From assembly GCA_946807835.1 (NCBI GenBank), contig OX327700.1, positions 25,456,001-25,520,000 on the forward strand: 64,000 nt of DNA, written 5' to 3'. Made by a program: the position numbers and the translations under genes. Shown piece by piece: positions 35,185-47,643 of the stretch. The DNA is from Ailanthus altissimus (taxonomy: Eukaryota; Streptophyta; Magnoliopsida; Sapindales; Simaroubaceae). How positions within the stretch are numbered: the stretch's first letter is position 1; each line of letters opens with the position of its first letter. Under the pieces are notes generated by a model that worked only from the letters and a program-made list of their open reading frames with translations, did no database searches and had not been told where the DNA came from.

Positions 35185-35608
35185 ACACAAAATATAAATC
35201 AATGGATCTCCAATGATAAATAACAATAACAAGAAACGATTTATTATTGCAACATGAAATAAAACAACAGGACACAATCTGTTTATATGGTTTGTTTTCC
35301 ACCTATATTCACGCGAGAATCGCAACCAAGAAAATTTATTAATCAATCGAAGGCGAATACATATCACAAGAGGAATTGCAAAGAGTTTCTCACAAGTTAT
35401 AACTCTCTCAAAGTTTTTTCAATTCAAAGAAATTGAAGCTTACTCGTAAGGACTGCTAACAATTAACCTTTTATATTGAGTTTCAGGCTCTAGTAATCCA
35501 CATTAACTAAAATTTGGATTCTAATTAATACTTTACCAGCTATATGTTATATGCCACGTTAGTAGCTTACTAAGCTCTTTTAACCAGAATGTAAATGACC
35601 CTTCAACA
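35185..35608 (-). repeat. 3' LTR of element 4
   Basis: On the minus strand it starts TGTTGAAGGGTCA (plus 35596-35608), the start typical of TNT1-like elements, after a decayed purine tract. The sequence order matches 48836-49269 (TTTATTAATCAATC, TTTTTTCAATTC/TTTTCAATTG, GAAGCTTACT/AAAGCTCACT, CATATTGAGTT). The other end is approximate. Confidence 0.75.
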
Positions 35609-36059
35609 CAATCTTGATTTCACTTTTGGATACTTGGCTTCTTTTCATATAACACTGCCCTTTAAGCACCCCAAAAAAGTTCAAACATTTCTTAAAACTT
35701 GACTGATGGGGAGACTTGGTTATCATATTAATAGGATTATCACTGGTGTGGATCTTCTCATGTTTGATAGAATTTCTTTTAATGATTTCTTCTCTACTGA
35801 AATGTAACCTCATATCTATATGTTTCGTTCTTTTATGGTAACTTGAGATTTTTAGACATTTGAGTTGCACTTTGGCAATCACAGAAGACTGTCAAACCTT
35901 CCTGTACATAATCAAGTTCAGTAGCAATACTTTTCATATATATTACCTCTTTAGCTGTGATATATTCATGTTTCTGTTGTTGACAAGGCAACTCTTGGTT
36001 ACAAGGTAGCTTTCCAACTGATCCCAATAGGATAATGTAAACACATAACATGTTAATTA
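35609..36059 (-). pseudogene. copia RNase H (element 4)
   Basis: Minus strand: KHEYITAKEVIYMKSIATEL (the STTEAEYIA block with the acidic residue), LTVFCDCQSATQMSKN (normally CDSQSAIxLxKN), then RTKHIDMRLHF and the C-terminal HTSDNPINMITKS block. This is close in pattern to TNT1-type pol. It ends just before the 3' LTR. Confidence 0.78.
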
Positions 36060-37449
36060 ATGATCTTCTCTTGTCTAAGTCTCTTGCATAACAACATTAC
36101 TAAAGCCAACCAACTTCTTGTCATCTTGACTTGCATTCCCACATAATAAACTATAATCATAGGTATCATTCAAGTGCCCGAGAATCCACTTCACGTCTCT
36201 CCAATGTGACTTTCATGGATTGCCCATAAACCTGTTTATAACACTTACATCATGAGAAATATTTGGTCTAGAATAGACCATAACATGAATTAGATTCTTT
36301 AGCACTCCCAACATAAGGTATTTTAAGCATTTCTTTTTTCTCATCTTCAGTAACATGTGAGTTTAAGTTTGTTAACTTAAAATGAGCAGCTAAAGGTGTT
36401 TGAACAACCTTTGAGTTTGTCATTCCAAACTTTTGTAATTGCTTCTCAATATACTTCTTTTGAGTTGATAAGTTCTAGATTTATTCCTAATAATCTCCAT
36501 ACCTAAAATCCTTTTAACACATCTTAAGTCCTTCATATTATTTTCATATTTCAAATCAGCTCTTAGGTTCTCTGTTCTGACCATGTTGTTGTTGGCAATC
36601 AACATATCATCCACATAAAGCAATAGATGAATTGTTGAACCATTAGACAAAAACTTAAAAATACACAAATTATCATAGTCGCTTTAATGGTGACCTTGCC
36701 TCGTTACAAGTGATCATTTGTTTTTTTAATGGATCCCCCGGGCTATGACATTAGGATCTCTTCTTTCAATTTACTACCCAAGAAAGCTATTTTTACATCT
36801 AGTTGAAGTTTTGTTGAGCTATGGTTGAACACTGGAGAGAACACTTCATTGAAGCCTATTCCTTTTTTTGAGTGAAACCTTTTGCAACTAATTTGGATTT
36901 AAACCTTGCTGGTTCAACAAATGTAATTCTTAATTTCTTTTAAATATTCACTTGCATTCTATAACTTTCTTATTTTCAGGTTCCGTAATTGTCAAGGTTT
37001 GATTCTTTTTAAGAGAGTCCAACTTATCTTGCATGGTTTGCTGCCACTTCAAGTAATGCTTGCTACTCACTACTTCTTTTTAGTTCCTAGGTTCATCTTT
37101 AATTAGTTATTCAACAACTATAAAGACATATGAATTAACATATCCATAGCTTTCCGGTGGCTTAACTTGTCTTCAACTTTATCCCTTACTAGTGTAAAAT
37201 CATTCAACTCAGATTGCTCTTCATTAACCTCTCTAATTTCTTTACTAACAATTAAGTCTATGGGTTCTGATTTAGCTTTATTCTTAAGCTCCACCTTCAA
37301 CTAATCTTTCTTATTATTAGGTGATGTAAAATAAATTGCTGTATTAATTTCAATTTCAGATTTCAACATCTCTTCCTCGTTGAACACAACATCTCTGCTT
37401 ATAATATATTTGGCAAGCTTACCATCATTGCGCTAAAGCTTATATCTTA
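36060..37449 (-). pseudogene. copia linker and reverse transcriptase (element 4)
   Basis: Minus strand: an acidic/basic linker (37300-37118), then AKGFTQKKG...FNEVFSPV near 36890-36840, LQLDVKIAFLGSKLKEEI near 36800-36750 (the TNT1 LDVKTAFLHGDLEEEI block), then the open frame 36668-36420 with LLLYVDDMLIANNN (YVDD) and ILGMEI. A deletion seems to have removed sequence after FSPV. Stops are frequent. Confidence 0.78.
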
Positions 37450-38231
37450 TCACGCCTTTTAGATATTCTATGAATATCCTTTTAACAAACTTTGGTTCTA
37501 ATTTACCTTACTTAATATATGAGCATAAGCAAGATAATTAAAGATCTTGAGATGAGTGAGATTTGGAGGCTTCATAGACCAAAGTTTCTTTGGTGTTTTG
37601 AAATTATATACAAGACTTCTATTTACTAGATAAGTTCTTGTTGTGGCAACCTCAGCCCAAAATGACTTTGATGAATCAGCATGAATTAATTTATTAATTC
37701 TTTCTCAATAGATGTTTTATTAATTCTTTCTGCCACTCCATTCTTTTTTTAAGGGTATGTGTGACTATCTCATACCTTACAATCTCATTATTCTTGTAAA
37801 ACTTCTCAAATATACCACTACAACCATTTCTATTTAATTTTCAATAAGTAATTTTAAAGTATTAAAAATTGACCTTATCCTTAATCTCAAGCATATAGAT
37901 CTACACCTTCTAAGAGTAATCATCAATGAGTAGCATGAAGTATCTTGCACCACTTAAATCTATGTCAGACCCTAAAGATCAAAATGTACATGATCCAAAG
38001 TCCTTTTGTGTTATGATCAACACCTACAAATTTGACTCTATAATATTTTTCCAAATTAAATGTAGTGTTTACAAAAGTCGAACGAACTGATCTTATCTTC
38101 ACCAAATAATCCATGTTTTCTCAATTCCTTCAATCCTCCTATACAATTTGGCTTAACCTTAAATGCCATAGTAAAGAGAGTTTTAACTTTGCCATTAAAG
38201 ATAGTTTTAAGGACTTTAAGTATACTCTCTT
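37450..38231 (-). pseudogene. copia gag-pre-integrase and integrase (element 4)
   Basis: Minus strand: GGLKELRKHGLFGEDKISSFDFCKHYI (38140-38056), the TNT1 pre-integrase and zinc region with the first Cys of the pair kept, then GVDHNTKGLLD-like, a HFDL patch near 37990-37970 (first Asp) and LLIDDYS near 37925-37900. The frame is broken by stops and the rest of the core is badly decayed. Confidence 0.72.
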
Positions 38232-40950
38232 TGTCACGCCCCAAACCCAAAAGATCCGATACACGACATCACTTACATTCATTCAATAATAATTCTAAGC
38301 ACATTCATTTTAATTTCTTTCAGAATTATAACAATTGAATTATGACTGGGACAATTAGTAAACCGGAGATACGCAGAGTTTTCTCAGAGATTAACACTCT
38401 ACTACGTCACCAGTAGCAACTTTGTTACCGGGAGCCCAGAATATATTCATTGCAAATTCTTACTTAAAATCATATAATAACCACGCTTTATAAAATTTAA
38501 ACCAAATCCAATTCACACACAATAAAATAATATATAAGTATTTATTCAATAGGGACAAATCAAATATCATATCTCACGTGTCCCCAAATGAAACACTTAA
38601 CAACCTAACAACTTAGGGAACCCAAGGAACAGCAGAAGCCTTGCCAAATCCGCTAAGCACACATGTACCTTATTTACCTAAAATCACCATAAACTATAAT
38701 GAGTATAAAACTCAGTAAGCATACTAATTTTTCATATATCAAAATACAAATACATATATGTACACAATACATGTGTATGATATGCTGTGATAAATCAAAA
38801 TCATAATCTTATCAAATCACATGTCATGTAAGCGCTTACACATTCTTTCAAAACACATAATAGGAATACCATCACTCAACTACTACTTAGTAGGACTTAC
38901 ATATCATATATCACATAATGAGCCAAATGTCACTCGTAGGTGACATACCGTATAAGAGGAATAGTATAAGTGAGGTCTTTAAATTACACATATATAATGT
39001 TTATGCCCGAAGGTAAAAGCCAAACCCTCACCCTGATCATCGGTGAGTCCTCTGACATGCACCAATACGCCACCACATGAATGTGATGACTCACACTTTC
39101 TTTAGGTACCAATAGGATCCTCCCTACATACGGAACACATAACATATACCAATCCCGAAGGAAAGGCCACATATAAAGGCTCCACAAATCACATAAAATG
39201 CCTACTAAGTTAACAGTGAGTTCAAGTATCCTCAAAACACAAAATATTTCTCATGGACATATTACACTTCAAAAGCTTTCTTTGTTAAACACATCTTATT
39301 TTGAAAGCTCACTTTCAAAAACACATGTATGTCCATGCTCAATGTCAATGCTCACATTCATAAACATATATTCACATTTCATATCAAAATATACTTTGAC
39401 ATAACATAAACATATTCTTAACCCCATTTACAAAATCATACAAAACAATAACTATGTTTATTGTGATTCCAGTAGTAAGTCTAGTATACTTATCTCTTAG
39501 CACTTACAGCTACAAGGCTTAAATCTCCTTAACCTATCAATGGAGATCAATCCTTTCATAAGCCTCACAATTCACACAAAATACTTAAATAGCTTACAAA
39601 ATTATACACAATGCATTTATCACATCAAATTGGTCTAAATACTTGATTTCTCAAAACCTGTCATTCTGATCACTTACACTTAACAAAATTTTATAATACA
39701 TCAAATGATGTCCAATTACTCCAAAATCAGAATATATCATTCTTGACTCATATATCCTTCCTATATATAAATATTATAATAAAATTCCTACATAATCCAT
39801 TCCATACACACCATTAAATCCAAACTACTAACCTGACAGGATCAAGATACTTATTGAATAGTATTCAATCTCTTAATTTTATAAAATCATATACTAACTC
39901 AAAAATTATAAAACTATCACAGAAATACTCTTGACACACATCCCAATCCATGATAAATATTTTACTTCAAAATAATTGCCAAAAGTATTTTATTCTCTAG
40001 CTTTAAATACCTATTAATCAAATACTGCAATGAGCTGATACACTTTAGAAAATCATGACACTTCAACCACATTGATCTAAATTCACAATTCTGAGTATAT
40101 CATATTAGACATATACACTTATCATATTCCATAAAGTCGTAATTTTTGAAGATCATTCAGTATGACAAAAATTGTTTGTCACTGTATCATACTGTTTACA
40201 TAGGAAATTTCTAGAATTTCAAGGTCATTTTGGTAAATTCACAAAAAATTAAATTTATGGAATTTTGAATTGATTCAAAGTCTCAGATGATCCTAAATAT
40301 GTCTAATTTCATATACTCAAAATTGAAAATCAGAATCGAAGCACAACAATTTATAAAATTTTTGGATCAAGAGACTATCAAGCAGAAATTTCACAATTCA
40401 TCATGGTTTATCAATCTATCTTATAGATCATTATCAATTCTCATAATATCATAAAAAATACACATCAAATCCTCAATTATACATATTTCCAAAAATCAAA
40501 AATTAAATAAATTAACTTAATTAACACTAATAAATTGAGAAATAGTTGTGATATACCTCTAAAGATCCAAAATTTCAATTTCTTCTTCATTTTCTTCTTC
40601 TTCTTCTTCTTCTCTTTCTCTCTCCTCTATTTCTCTCTTCTCTCTCTCAATATGGGTAGCTCGACCTAAAAATGGGTAAATTAGGGTTTTAAAAGTGTAT
40701 TTTTATACTAAGTGGCTAATTTTTGATATTTACGAATTTACCCCAAAAACTTTCAAAGTATTACAATTTGGTCCCTAAAATAAATCTAAAGTCTTGCAAT
40801 TAAACCCAATGCTAATAGTATGACCTTAACCTATACAAACACTACTAATAACAATATATAAATCAAGTATCACCTACATACAAATAAAATATGTATATTT
40901 ATACATATATAAATACTTATTCTTACCGGTTGTGGATACTGGTTACTACA
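38232..40950 (-). mobile_element. Solo LTR, family A, copy 2
   Basis: 2719 bp from TGTCACGCCCC to GGTTACTACA, with identical CTCTT flanks (38227-38231 and 40951-40955). Inserted in the integrase/protease junction of element 4. It has the same layout as copy 1, including the GA/CT-rich stretch (40580-40650) and the TATA-like site on the minus strand. The open frame 39235-38984 belongs to this repeat. Confidence 0.9.
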
Positions 40951-40955
40951 CTCTT

Positions 40956-41101
40956 CAACTTTAAAGTTGCATCCAAACAAATCTAACATCCTAAGTGAGA
41001 TCAAAATCTTTCTAATCAGGAACATATCTCACTTGTTTTAACTCTCCTTCTACTTCATCATACATCTTAATTCTAATGGAACCAATCTCTACAACCTTAC
41101 C
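40956..41101 (-). pseudogene. copia protease end (element 4)
   Basis: Minus strand: VVEIGSIRIKMYDEVEGELKQVRYVPD, a clear TNT1-type protease segment (usually GIGxVRIKMxDG...LxxVRxVPxL), then stops. It lies between the insertions at 38232-40950 and 41102-43730. Confidence 0.72.
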
Positions 41102-43730
41102 TATAACACCCTGAAATATTTCTTTATTAGATTAATTTTTTTATTTATTAGAATTAATTTTTATTTATTATGATTAAATTTATTTGTTAAAGGAAATAGA
41201 AGAATTTGATTGGTTGGAAAAATGTTGGTATGATAAAAATGGATTCATAGAATTAAAACCTTGACCATTTACACTTTTCAACACTTAATCATGAACTAAT
41301 AGCAATTTGTCACTAAATGAATTGAAAAGTGATAGAATTAGTTAGTTTTTGACTAGACTTTAACTAGTTTAGTTAGTGAATAGTTATTTGAATTTTTGGA
41401 CAAATCAAATGCCTTAATTTCTAACCAATGGCATTTTTATAATTTTGGATTTAGTTGAGGGTATTTTTGAAAAGAAAAAACAAGGCTATAAAAGGGGGAA
41501 TAGTATTGAAAAATTAAACAATTCTAAACTCCTTTGCCGTCCCCCCATTTTGCATTTTCTCTCAAAATTTCTTTTATCCCCCTTTAAATTCAACAAATTT
41601 ACATACTTTCCTTAGCAAATTAAGCTCCCAAACCCTTAATTAAACCCCTCTTCATCAAGTTTCAAGGATCAATTTTGAGTTAGAAGGTATTATTCAAGGT
41701 AAGTTGATGCTAAAATTTTATTAAATATGAATTTAGAGTTTTAAGAGTTAATAGATGAAATAGCTATGTAGAATTAGGCATTTGTGCATTTAATTTGGTA
41801 AATTAGAATTTTATTAATTATTTGTGTATTTTGACATATTAAGGTGAAATCTTGGCTAAGGATAGCCAAGGGAAGGAGAAGTAGAAGAAGTGAGTCACAA
41901 GTGAAGGAATTAAGCTTATAAGGTTGTTTTACACTTTAGGTTGAAACTTAATTTTTTTACTTTAGAGAATTTAGTATATATTTATGTGATTTAATAATAT
42001 GATGAATGAGTGTGTTGAACTATGGCATTGAATTGATAATTATATTGTTTCTGAATGAATTAAATATGTTTTGAACATTGAATATTAAATGATGGTCAAA
42101 ATTGAAAAAAATTGGGCATAAATATGAATTTTGAGAAAATAGGACTTATATGAAAATTATAAAAAAATATGGACTAATTTATAAATATTTAAAAGTTTTA
42201 GGCATTTATGTGAATTATTATAGAATTAAAACTTAAATATGACTTTTTGAAGAAATTGGGGCTTAATTACAAAATTTTAAAAAATTTGGGCTTGTAAGTG
42301 AAAAATTAAAAACTTTTGGACTGAATTGTTAAATCTGAAAAATCTGAAACTTATTTTTGTATTTTTGAATATTCTGGACCTATATGAAAAGTTTTGAAAT
42401 ATTTGGGCTCATGTGTAAAATTTTGAAAAAATTTAAGCATAAAGGTGAATAGTAAAATTTTTTGGATCTATTTGTAATAATAAAAAATATTTGTGTCTAA
42501 ATATGAATAATGAGAAAAATTGAGTAAATGTGAATTTGTATAATAATTTAGTTTAATAATAATAAATTTGTATTAAATTTTTTTTAAAAGAAAATAATGT
42601 ATTAATAATATTATTGAGATGCTCTAAGTAAACCTGAACATTGGTAGGAGAGTATTGGTAGTTAGCATGCTAATAAGGTATTATAGTAGTACTGCACTGT
42701 TTATTTGTCTGATGATACCACTCTATGTATCTGATCTGTTATCTGTTATGGATCCGATGGGTAGTCATTGAGTGCCCGATACCGGATCACTATCTGATAT
42801 ATGTTAGCCTATTAGCCAATCCATGGTATCATCTTAGTGTTTATTTTGGGCGCCTACTTGAATTAATTGTAATTTATTAAAATATTTAATAAATAAATAA
42901 ATTAAATTATAAATATGATATGTGTGTGTATATATATATATATATTTTGATCAATTAAAATGAGAAATTGAATAATGTTTTGGTTTAATGAATTGATTAA
43001 TTAATAAATTTTGATTTATTATTGTTATATGGCGATATTGGTTATTATAAAAATTTTCATTATTTATATATATGGTTTATTTGTAATAAAGATAATAAAA
43101 TATTATTATACTATTTCAACTTTTGTGTACACCCACTAAGTCGTTGTGCTTAGCATGTTGAATTTACCATGTACAAGTAGTACAGTTGTCATCTCTAAAG
43201 ACTGAAGAGTGAATCTTTCTATAGCAATTCAGAGTCGCTCCCATCCTCTATATACATATAATTATATTTGATAGATATTTTAATTATTTGTAAACTATTG
43301 TATATTATATTATAGATATTAATTGTATGTACGTGTATGTATATATTTCCTCAAATTTATTTTTTTTCAAACTATAATGATATATGATATTTGTTTTGAT
43401 AATATGTTGAATTTGAAATAATTTGGTGAATGTTTGATGTATTTAAATTGCAATATGAGTTGTGGATATTTGTTAGAAAAGGAAAACTTTGTTGAGAATT
43501 GATATTGAGATTTGGGAGTGTTTTCTTTTGTCACAGGTAGTGTAAAGTTCAATTTTTAGGAGATATTCTGCTAATTTTTCTCAGTAAATGCTTAATTTTT
43601 AATTCTTTTTTTAAATTTAAGTGTGTTTTTAGTAAGATCGAATAATTATTTATTAATATTTATGCTCGATGCTATCGTAACATCCCCTGATCTTGTGTCT
43701 CGATGAGAGGCGGATGATAGGGGTCTTACA
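41102..43730 (+). mobile_element. Solo LTR, family B
   Basis: 2629 bp beginning TATAACACCC (TG changed to TA) and ending GGGGTCTTACA, with identical TTACC flanks (41097-41101 and 43731-43735). CTATAAAAGGGG near 41486-41497 is a strong TATA box and sets plus orientation. A C-rich leader follows. No coding sequence is recognisable and no internal second LTR was seen. The end resembles plant Ty3/gypsy LTRs; superfamily not proven. Confidence 0.85.
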
Positions 43731-43735
43731 TTACC

Positions 43736-43890
43736 TACTTTATTATTTCCCATAAGAACTTTTCCTTCCATTTATATACTATAATGAATTAAACAAAGAC
43801 TTATTGGGACTCATATGAAAGGAATGATTAGAGTCTAATACCCACTCACCTTTTGATTTATTGTTAACAAACATTAACAAGTTTATTTTT
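43736..43890 (-). pseudogene. copia protease start (element 4)
   Basis: Minus strand: EWVLDSNHSFHMSPNK near 43845-43800, the protease site with DSG changed to DSN, then NGRKVLMGNNKV up to the insertion at 43730. Cut by the LTR at 41102-43730, with duplicated TTACC on both sides. Confidence 0.7.
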
Positions 43891-43892
43891 AT

Positions 43893-44183
43893 AGGAAAAA
43901 GGATATCTGAGCTCCTAAGTTTTAGGAAAAAAGACATGCAAATTTCAATAGTTAAAAAAATTTCATTGACATTTTAATTAAATAACATTTTCTATTTATT
44001 TTTATCGTAAAAAGGGATTTGTATGTCTATTTTCTCAAAATTTTAAAGGTTTAAATATTTTTTTTCTTATTAAAAAAGATAAAAATTGTTACCTGATAGA
44101 AGTGTTAATAGAATTTTTAAAATCATTAAGTTCTATTTGTTCTTTTTTTTTAAATGTTAATGGTCTAAATATCTTTTTTCCCT
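43893..44183. mobile_element. Foldback/MITE-like insertion in element 4 gag-protease junction
   Basis: About 290 bp, AT-rich. The left end GGAAAAAGGATATCTGAG and the inverse of the right end GGGAAAAAAGATATTTAG match. A second inner pair (CCTAAG...AAAAGACATGCAAAT at about 43913-43944, inverse near 44013-44045) also pairs, so most of it can fold on itself. Flanks are T/A-rich, so a target duplication cannot be fixed. Confidence 0.6.
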
Positions 44184-44194
44184 TTTAATATGAT

Positions 44195-44494
44195 ATTGTT
44201 CTAATGCAATGACTGCATTTTTTGAGTTTTCTAATTTCTCAAGTTTATTGCTTTCTTTTATGGCAATCTCTTCTAAAATGTCCTTATTTTTGGCAATTGT
44301 GGCATTTTACTTTTTCATTTCTTGATTTTGCTTCACCTTACTTCTTTCCATTTGGATCTTTCTTTTCTAATTATTCTCTAGCAATAAGTTCCCTTTAATA
44401 CTAGTATTTTCTTCTTTGGACTTCTTTAATTTTCTTTAGAATTCAATGATGCTTTAACCTTTTCTATAAAGAGTGTTTTTTTACCATTGAGTAA
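44195..44494 (-). pseudogene. copia gag C-terminal part with zinc knuckle (element 4)
   Basis: Minus strand: NGKKTLFIEKVKASLNSKE near 44488-44430, a Lys/Arg-rich stretch, then VKCHNCQK-stop-GHFRRDC near 44325-44280. The last is a CCHC knuckle with all four ligands kept but one stop inside. It lies between the family C LTR at 44495-45144 and a foldback at 43893-44183. Confidence 0.7.
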
Positions 44495-45144
44495 TGTTGA
44501 AGCGAAAACACATAAATGAGTAAAATCACCTAAGTAAATAGTACAGAATAAGTTATTAAAGAATTAGAGAGAGAAATGGTAGAAGGAGAATACACAAAAT
44601 TTATATGGTTCGACAATTTACCTACATTCACGACGGATTAAGATCACTATCTTATCTTATTGAATCACAAAGCACTCACAAAGTATGCCTTTTACAAGAA
44701 AGATCACAAAAAAAACTCTTTTTCTTACATTCTAAGGATTTTCTCTCACAAAGAACCATAAAAAAGGTTTAATCATAAAGATCTCTCAACCCATCACAAA
44801 GATGTATTCTATGATCACTAAAATCTCTTGGATTATCACAAAAATGTGTTTACAAACTAATTGAGAACCTTTATATAGAATTTAGAACGTCTTAGGTTTA
44901 TCCTATATGTGTGATAGTCGTATTAGGGAGTTCTAAAGTAAGTAGGAGACGAAAGAAGGCTGACCACCTGGCACCGCATGCCCACTCTTGGTCGTAGCGA
45001 CGTTCACGCTTGGCACTGCCTTCTTCATTTTTTCGCCTCCCTTCGCGTCTGTTTTCTGTTCTTACGTACCTTTACACTTGGCTTAGTCTCAAAATCATAT
45101 CCCGATGATTTTCAATCAATATTCTCACAAATAATATCTCAACA
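44495..45144 (-). mobile_element. Probable solo LTR, family C, copy 4
   Basis: 650 bp from TGTTGAAGCG to ATCTCAACA, so TG...CA in either sense. On the minus strand: GC-rich block (plus 44955-45040), TATATAAAGG (plus about 44871-44882), then a CGTGAATGTAGGTAAATTGTCGAACC block that parallels the CGTGGACGTAGGCAATTTGGGCCGAAC block of family D. It interrupts element 4 gag. The flanks (AGTAA, AATAC) do not match, so ends or duplication have decayed. Confidence 0.7.
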
Positions 45145-45455
45145 AAATACTTATTAGGGCTGAAAAAGTACTTAACAGAAGAATTACTTGGTATATCAAT
45201 GATGATTTTATTAAAACCATTAATATGCTCTTCTCAGGTGATCCCTCTTACATGAGATATAAATACAACCTTTTCTTCTTATATAACCAATGAAGAAGAG
45301 AGTTAGTCATATACAAGGTCTCAATTTATTCCAAAGCCCTTAGCAATAGTTTCTTCGAAACGTTTTTGAAGTCTTCATCTAATAGCTTAAGATAATAGTG
45401 CCATAAGTTTTCTTTAACAATTCTTTTTTCTCTTTTATTAGAAAGAGATTCAAAT
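45145..45455 (-). pseudogene. copia gag middle part (element 4)
   Basis: Between two insertions. ESLSNKREKRIV near 45450-45410 and WHYYLKLLDEDFKN, then ETLYMTNSL...LYKKKRLYLYLM near 45330-45250, correspond to the TNT1 gag core (LWxKLExLYMxKSLTNRLYLKxxLYxLxM). The open frame 45607-45326 is a chimera of this and the neighbouring LTR. Confidence 0.65.
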
Positions 45456-46468
45456 TTTTGGAAAATTGGTGATTCAACAATCTTGGTTGGACAAGAATTG
45501 AGATGAATACCAAAGTGGAGAGTCACAAGAAGTCTAGAACGTGTGGGACACGTATGAAGAAGTCTAGGACGTGTGGGACACGAAAGGGGAAGTGAAACGG
45601 GACTCAAAGACGCGAAGGAAAAGAAGGAATCGCGGGTAGCTTCTAGCGCCGCGGCGCCCAGGGCTGAGCGCCGCGGCGCTCAAAACAGAAGACCAGCGCC
45701 GCAGCGCTGGACGCGAGAAGGGCCAGCGCTGCGGCGCCCAGGTACGAGTGCCGCAGCGCCAGAACGCGTAGAGAAGTCCGTTTTGGCTCGGGATTTCAAG
45801 TTTTAGGAAGTTTTGGACTTCTAAAACAAGTGGAGTCTTACTCCAACAAGGAATAGGGTTTGTAGGCACGAAATTTACCCTATATAAACACTTGTAAACT
45901 ATTTAAGCATCTAAGGTTTCAAGATGTAACCATAAGAGAGAATAGAGAAGCTAGGTAGGCACTAAGTGCGTGGTGCACTAGGGTGTAACCTTGGGGGGTG
46001 TTTTCTTCTTTAGGTTTTTTGAGTGAATAAAAGAGAAAGACCATAGATCCTTTAGGCTTAGATGCTCGGGTTATTCTTGTGTTTCTTGTAAAAATCTCTT
46101 ATGAGGAGATACGAAGAGGTCTTAGGGAGTCATAGTGATTAAGGGTAGATGCTTAGAGGTCTCTATGGGAGATACTAAGGGGTCTTGTGGGATCATTGAT
46201 GATGTAAGAAGATACTTTGTGATCTATTTCAATGGGAAGAAACTGGATCATGGATCCTCCGTGGACGTAGGCAATTTGGGCCGAACTACGTATATCTTGT
46301 GTCTTGTGATTGGTTTGTTTTCTTTATCTTTATTGGTGTGTTAATCTTATGTGTTCTTGCTTATGGTGTGAGTTATAATTTTCCGCTGCACAAAGGGTAT
46401 CAAGGTTGTGGCTTAGTTAATGCCATAGGGGTGTCAAATTGAAGTGCACGGCTTGATATCCCTCAACA
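45456..46468 (+). repeat. 5' LTR of element 5
   Basis: 1013 bp. GC-rich palindromic block at 45644-45770, TATATAAA at 45881-45888, a CCGTGGACGTAGGC...GGGCCGAAC block near 46260-46285, a TTTTCCGCTGCAC motif near 46379-46391, end CCCTCAACA. Confidence 0.9.
45644..45770. repeat. GC-rich palindromic block in the element 5 5' LTR
   Basis: Several copies of AGCGCYGCGGCGCY-like palindromes and CAGCGCCGCAGCGCTGG in a surrounding AT-rich LTR, ending about 110 bp before the TATA box. Both strands stay open here only because stops are rare in GC-rich sequence. Confidence 0.85.
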
Positions 46469-46586
46469 AACTAGTATCAGAGCAAGGTTAAAGCTACAAA
46501 CTGCTATCGGAGCGTATGTTGAAGTACAAACTGATGACAGAGCTTGAGTTGAAGTCCAAACTGATATTAGAGCCATGGGTTGAAGT
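46466..46586 (+). repeat. Primer-binding site amplified as a 30-bp tandem array (element 5)
   Basis: Four units start at 46466, 46496, 46526 and 46556 (30, 30, 30 and 31 bp). Each has the pattern (A/C)CAAACTxxTxxxxGAGC then TTxAAG(T/C). The first contains the actual primer site TAGTATCAGAGC next to the LTR end; the others are diverged copies of it. A weaker CAGTTGCAGAGCA continues after the array. Confidence 0.8.
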
Positions 46587-47643
46587 CCAGTTGCAGAGCA
46601 TAGGCGGCAGAGTCAGATTGCAGAGCAAAGGTTGTCAACCATAGGGACTCACAAATATAAAAGAAGATGATTATCTGAAAGAGGAAAAGATGATGGCCTT
46701 ACTGGAGAGTTTTGAAGTAAAGATCACTCTTGAAGAAGACTTCCAACAAGATGGTGTCATCTAGGTCCTAGTTAGAAGAATCATTCAGATTGGACACAAA
46801 ATAAATATGGAAAAAGAAGAACAATCAAGATTGAATGGCAGATCCAAAAGGTGTCTAGGGCACTCAAGGAGATAGTCCTAAAAGGAAGACAAAGATAGAA
46901 GGAAGGTGGATTTGCAAGTCTGTTGGATGACTAGGCAAATACCTTGATTGTATGAGAGCTTCTGGAGGAATCAGTGTCTGATGAACGAATTATTTTTGGA
47001 TCTAGGGTAGTGTTTTCATATGAGTCGTGGAGAATCGTTATTTACCAATTAGAGTAATATGGCTTATGGTAAGTGATAGGGGATTGGTAGAATAAGATTG
47101 AGACTACATAGTGAAAAAGATAAGGGAGGGACTAGGTATGAGATTTATTCCTCATCTCATGAAGACCTAGAGGACTCGGGACTGCTAGATCGAAATATGG
47201 AGATTCATGGAAGGCATATAGAAGGAACACTAAATGGGGAAGCAAAAGGATCGAGGGAGTGATAAAGCACAGAGGAAGGCTATGTGCTTGTAGGAAAGTG
47301 CATAGAATGGGATCAACATAGGGGTTGATTTGAAACAGACCATAAAGCAGCTTTCGATATATCACTTTGTGGCAGGGGTCGAAAGAGAATGTGTGGGAAG
47401 AGTAGCAATGGCGAGAATGGGTTTTCACCATTAAGGGTTATGGTCATGGTGTCTTCGGGACAAGGAAGATCAGAACATTGAACTACTCTAGACATCAGTA
47501 TTCAGGAATCTTTGGAGACCGTAGTCGCAAGAGCCTTAGTTAAGTCAGGGACTTGACTTATAGACCATGCTAGTAAGCATTGGTCAAGCAGGGGTGACGG
47601 TGATTAGCTTCACTGGAAGAGATTTTGAATCAAGGAGGGGATT

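Noticed and set aside
44195..44494. Coiled-coil host gene fragment on the minus strand
   Set aside because: One frame looks like a Lys/Glu coiled coil, but another contains the CCHC knuckle in the right place for element 4 gag, which explains it better.
45573..45869. Overlapping open frames on both strands in the element 5 LTRs (also 47752-48034)
   Set aside because: They exist because the GC-rich block has few stop codons. Composition is biased and there is no conserved domain.
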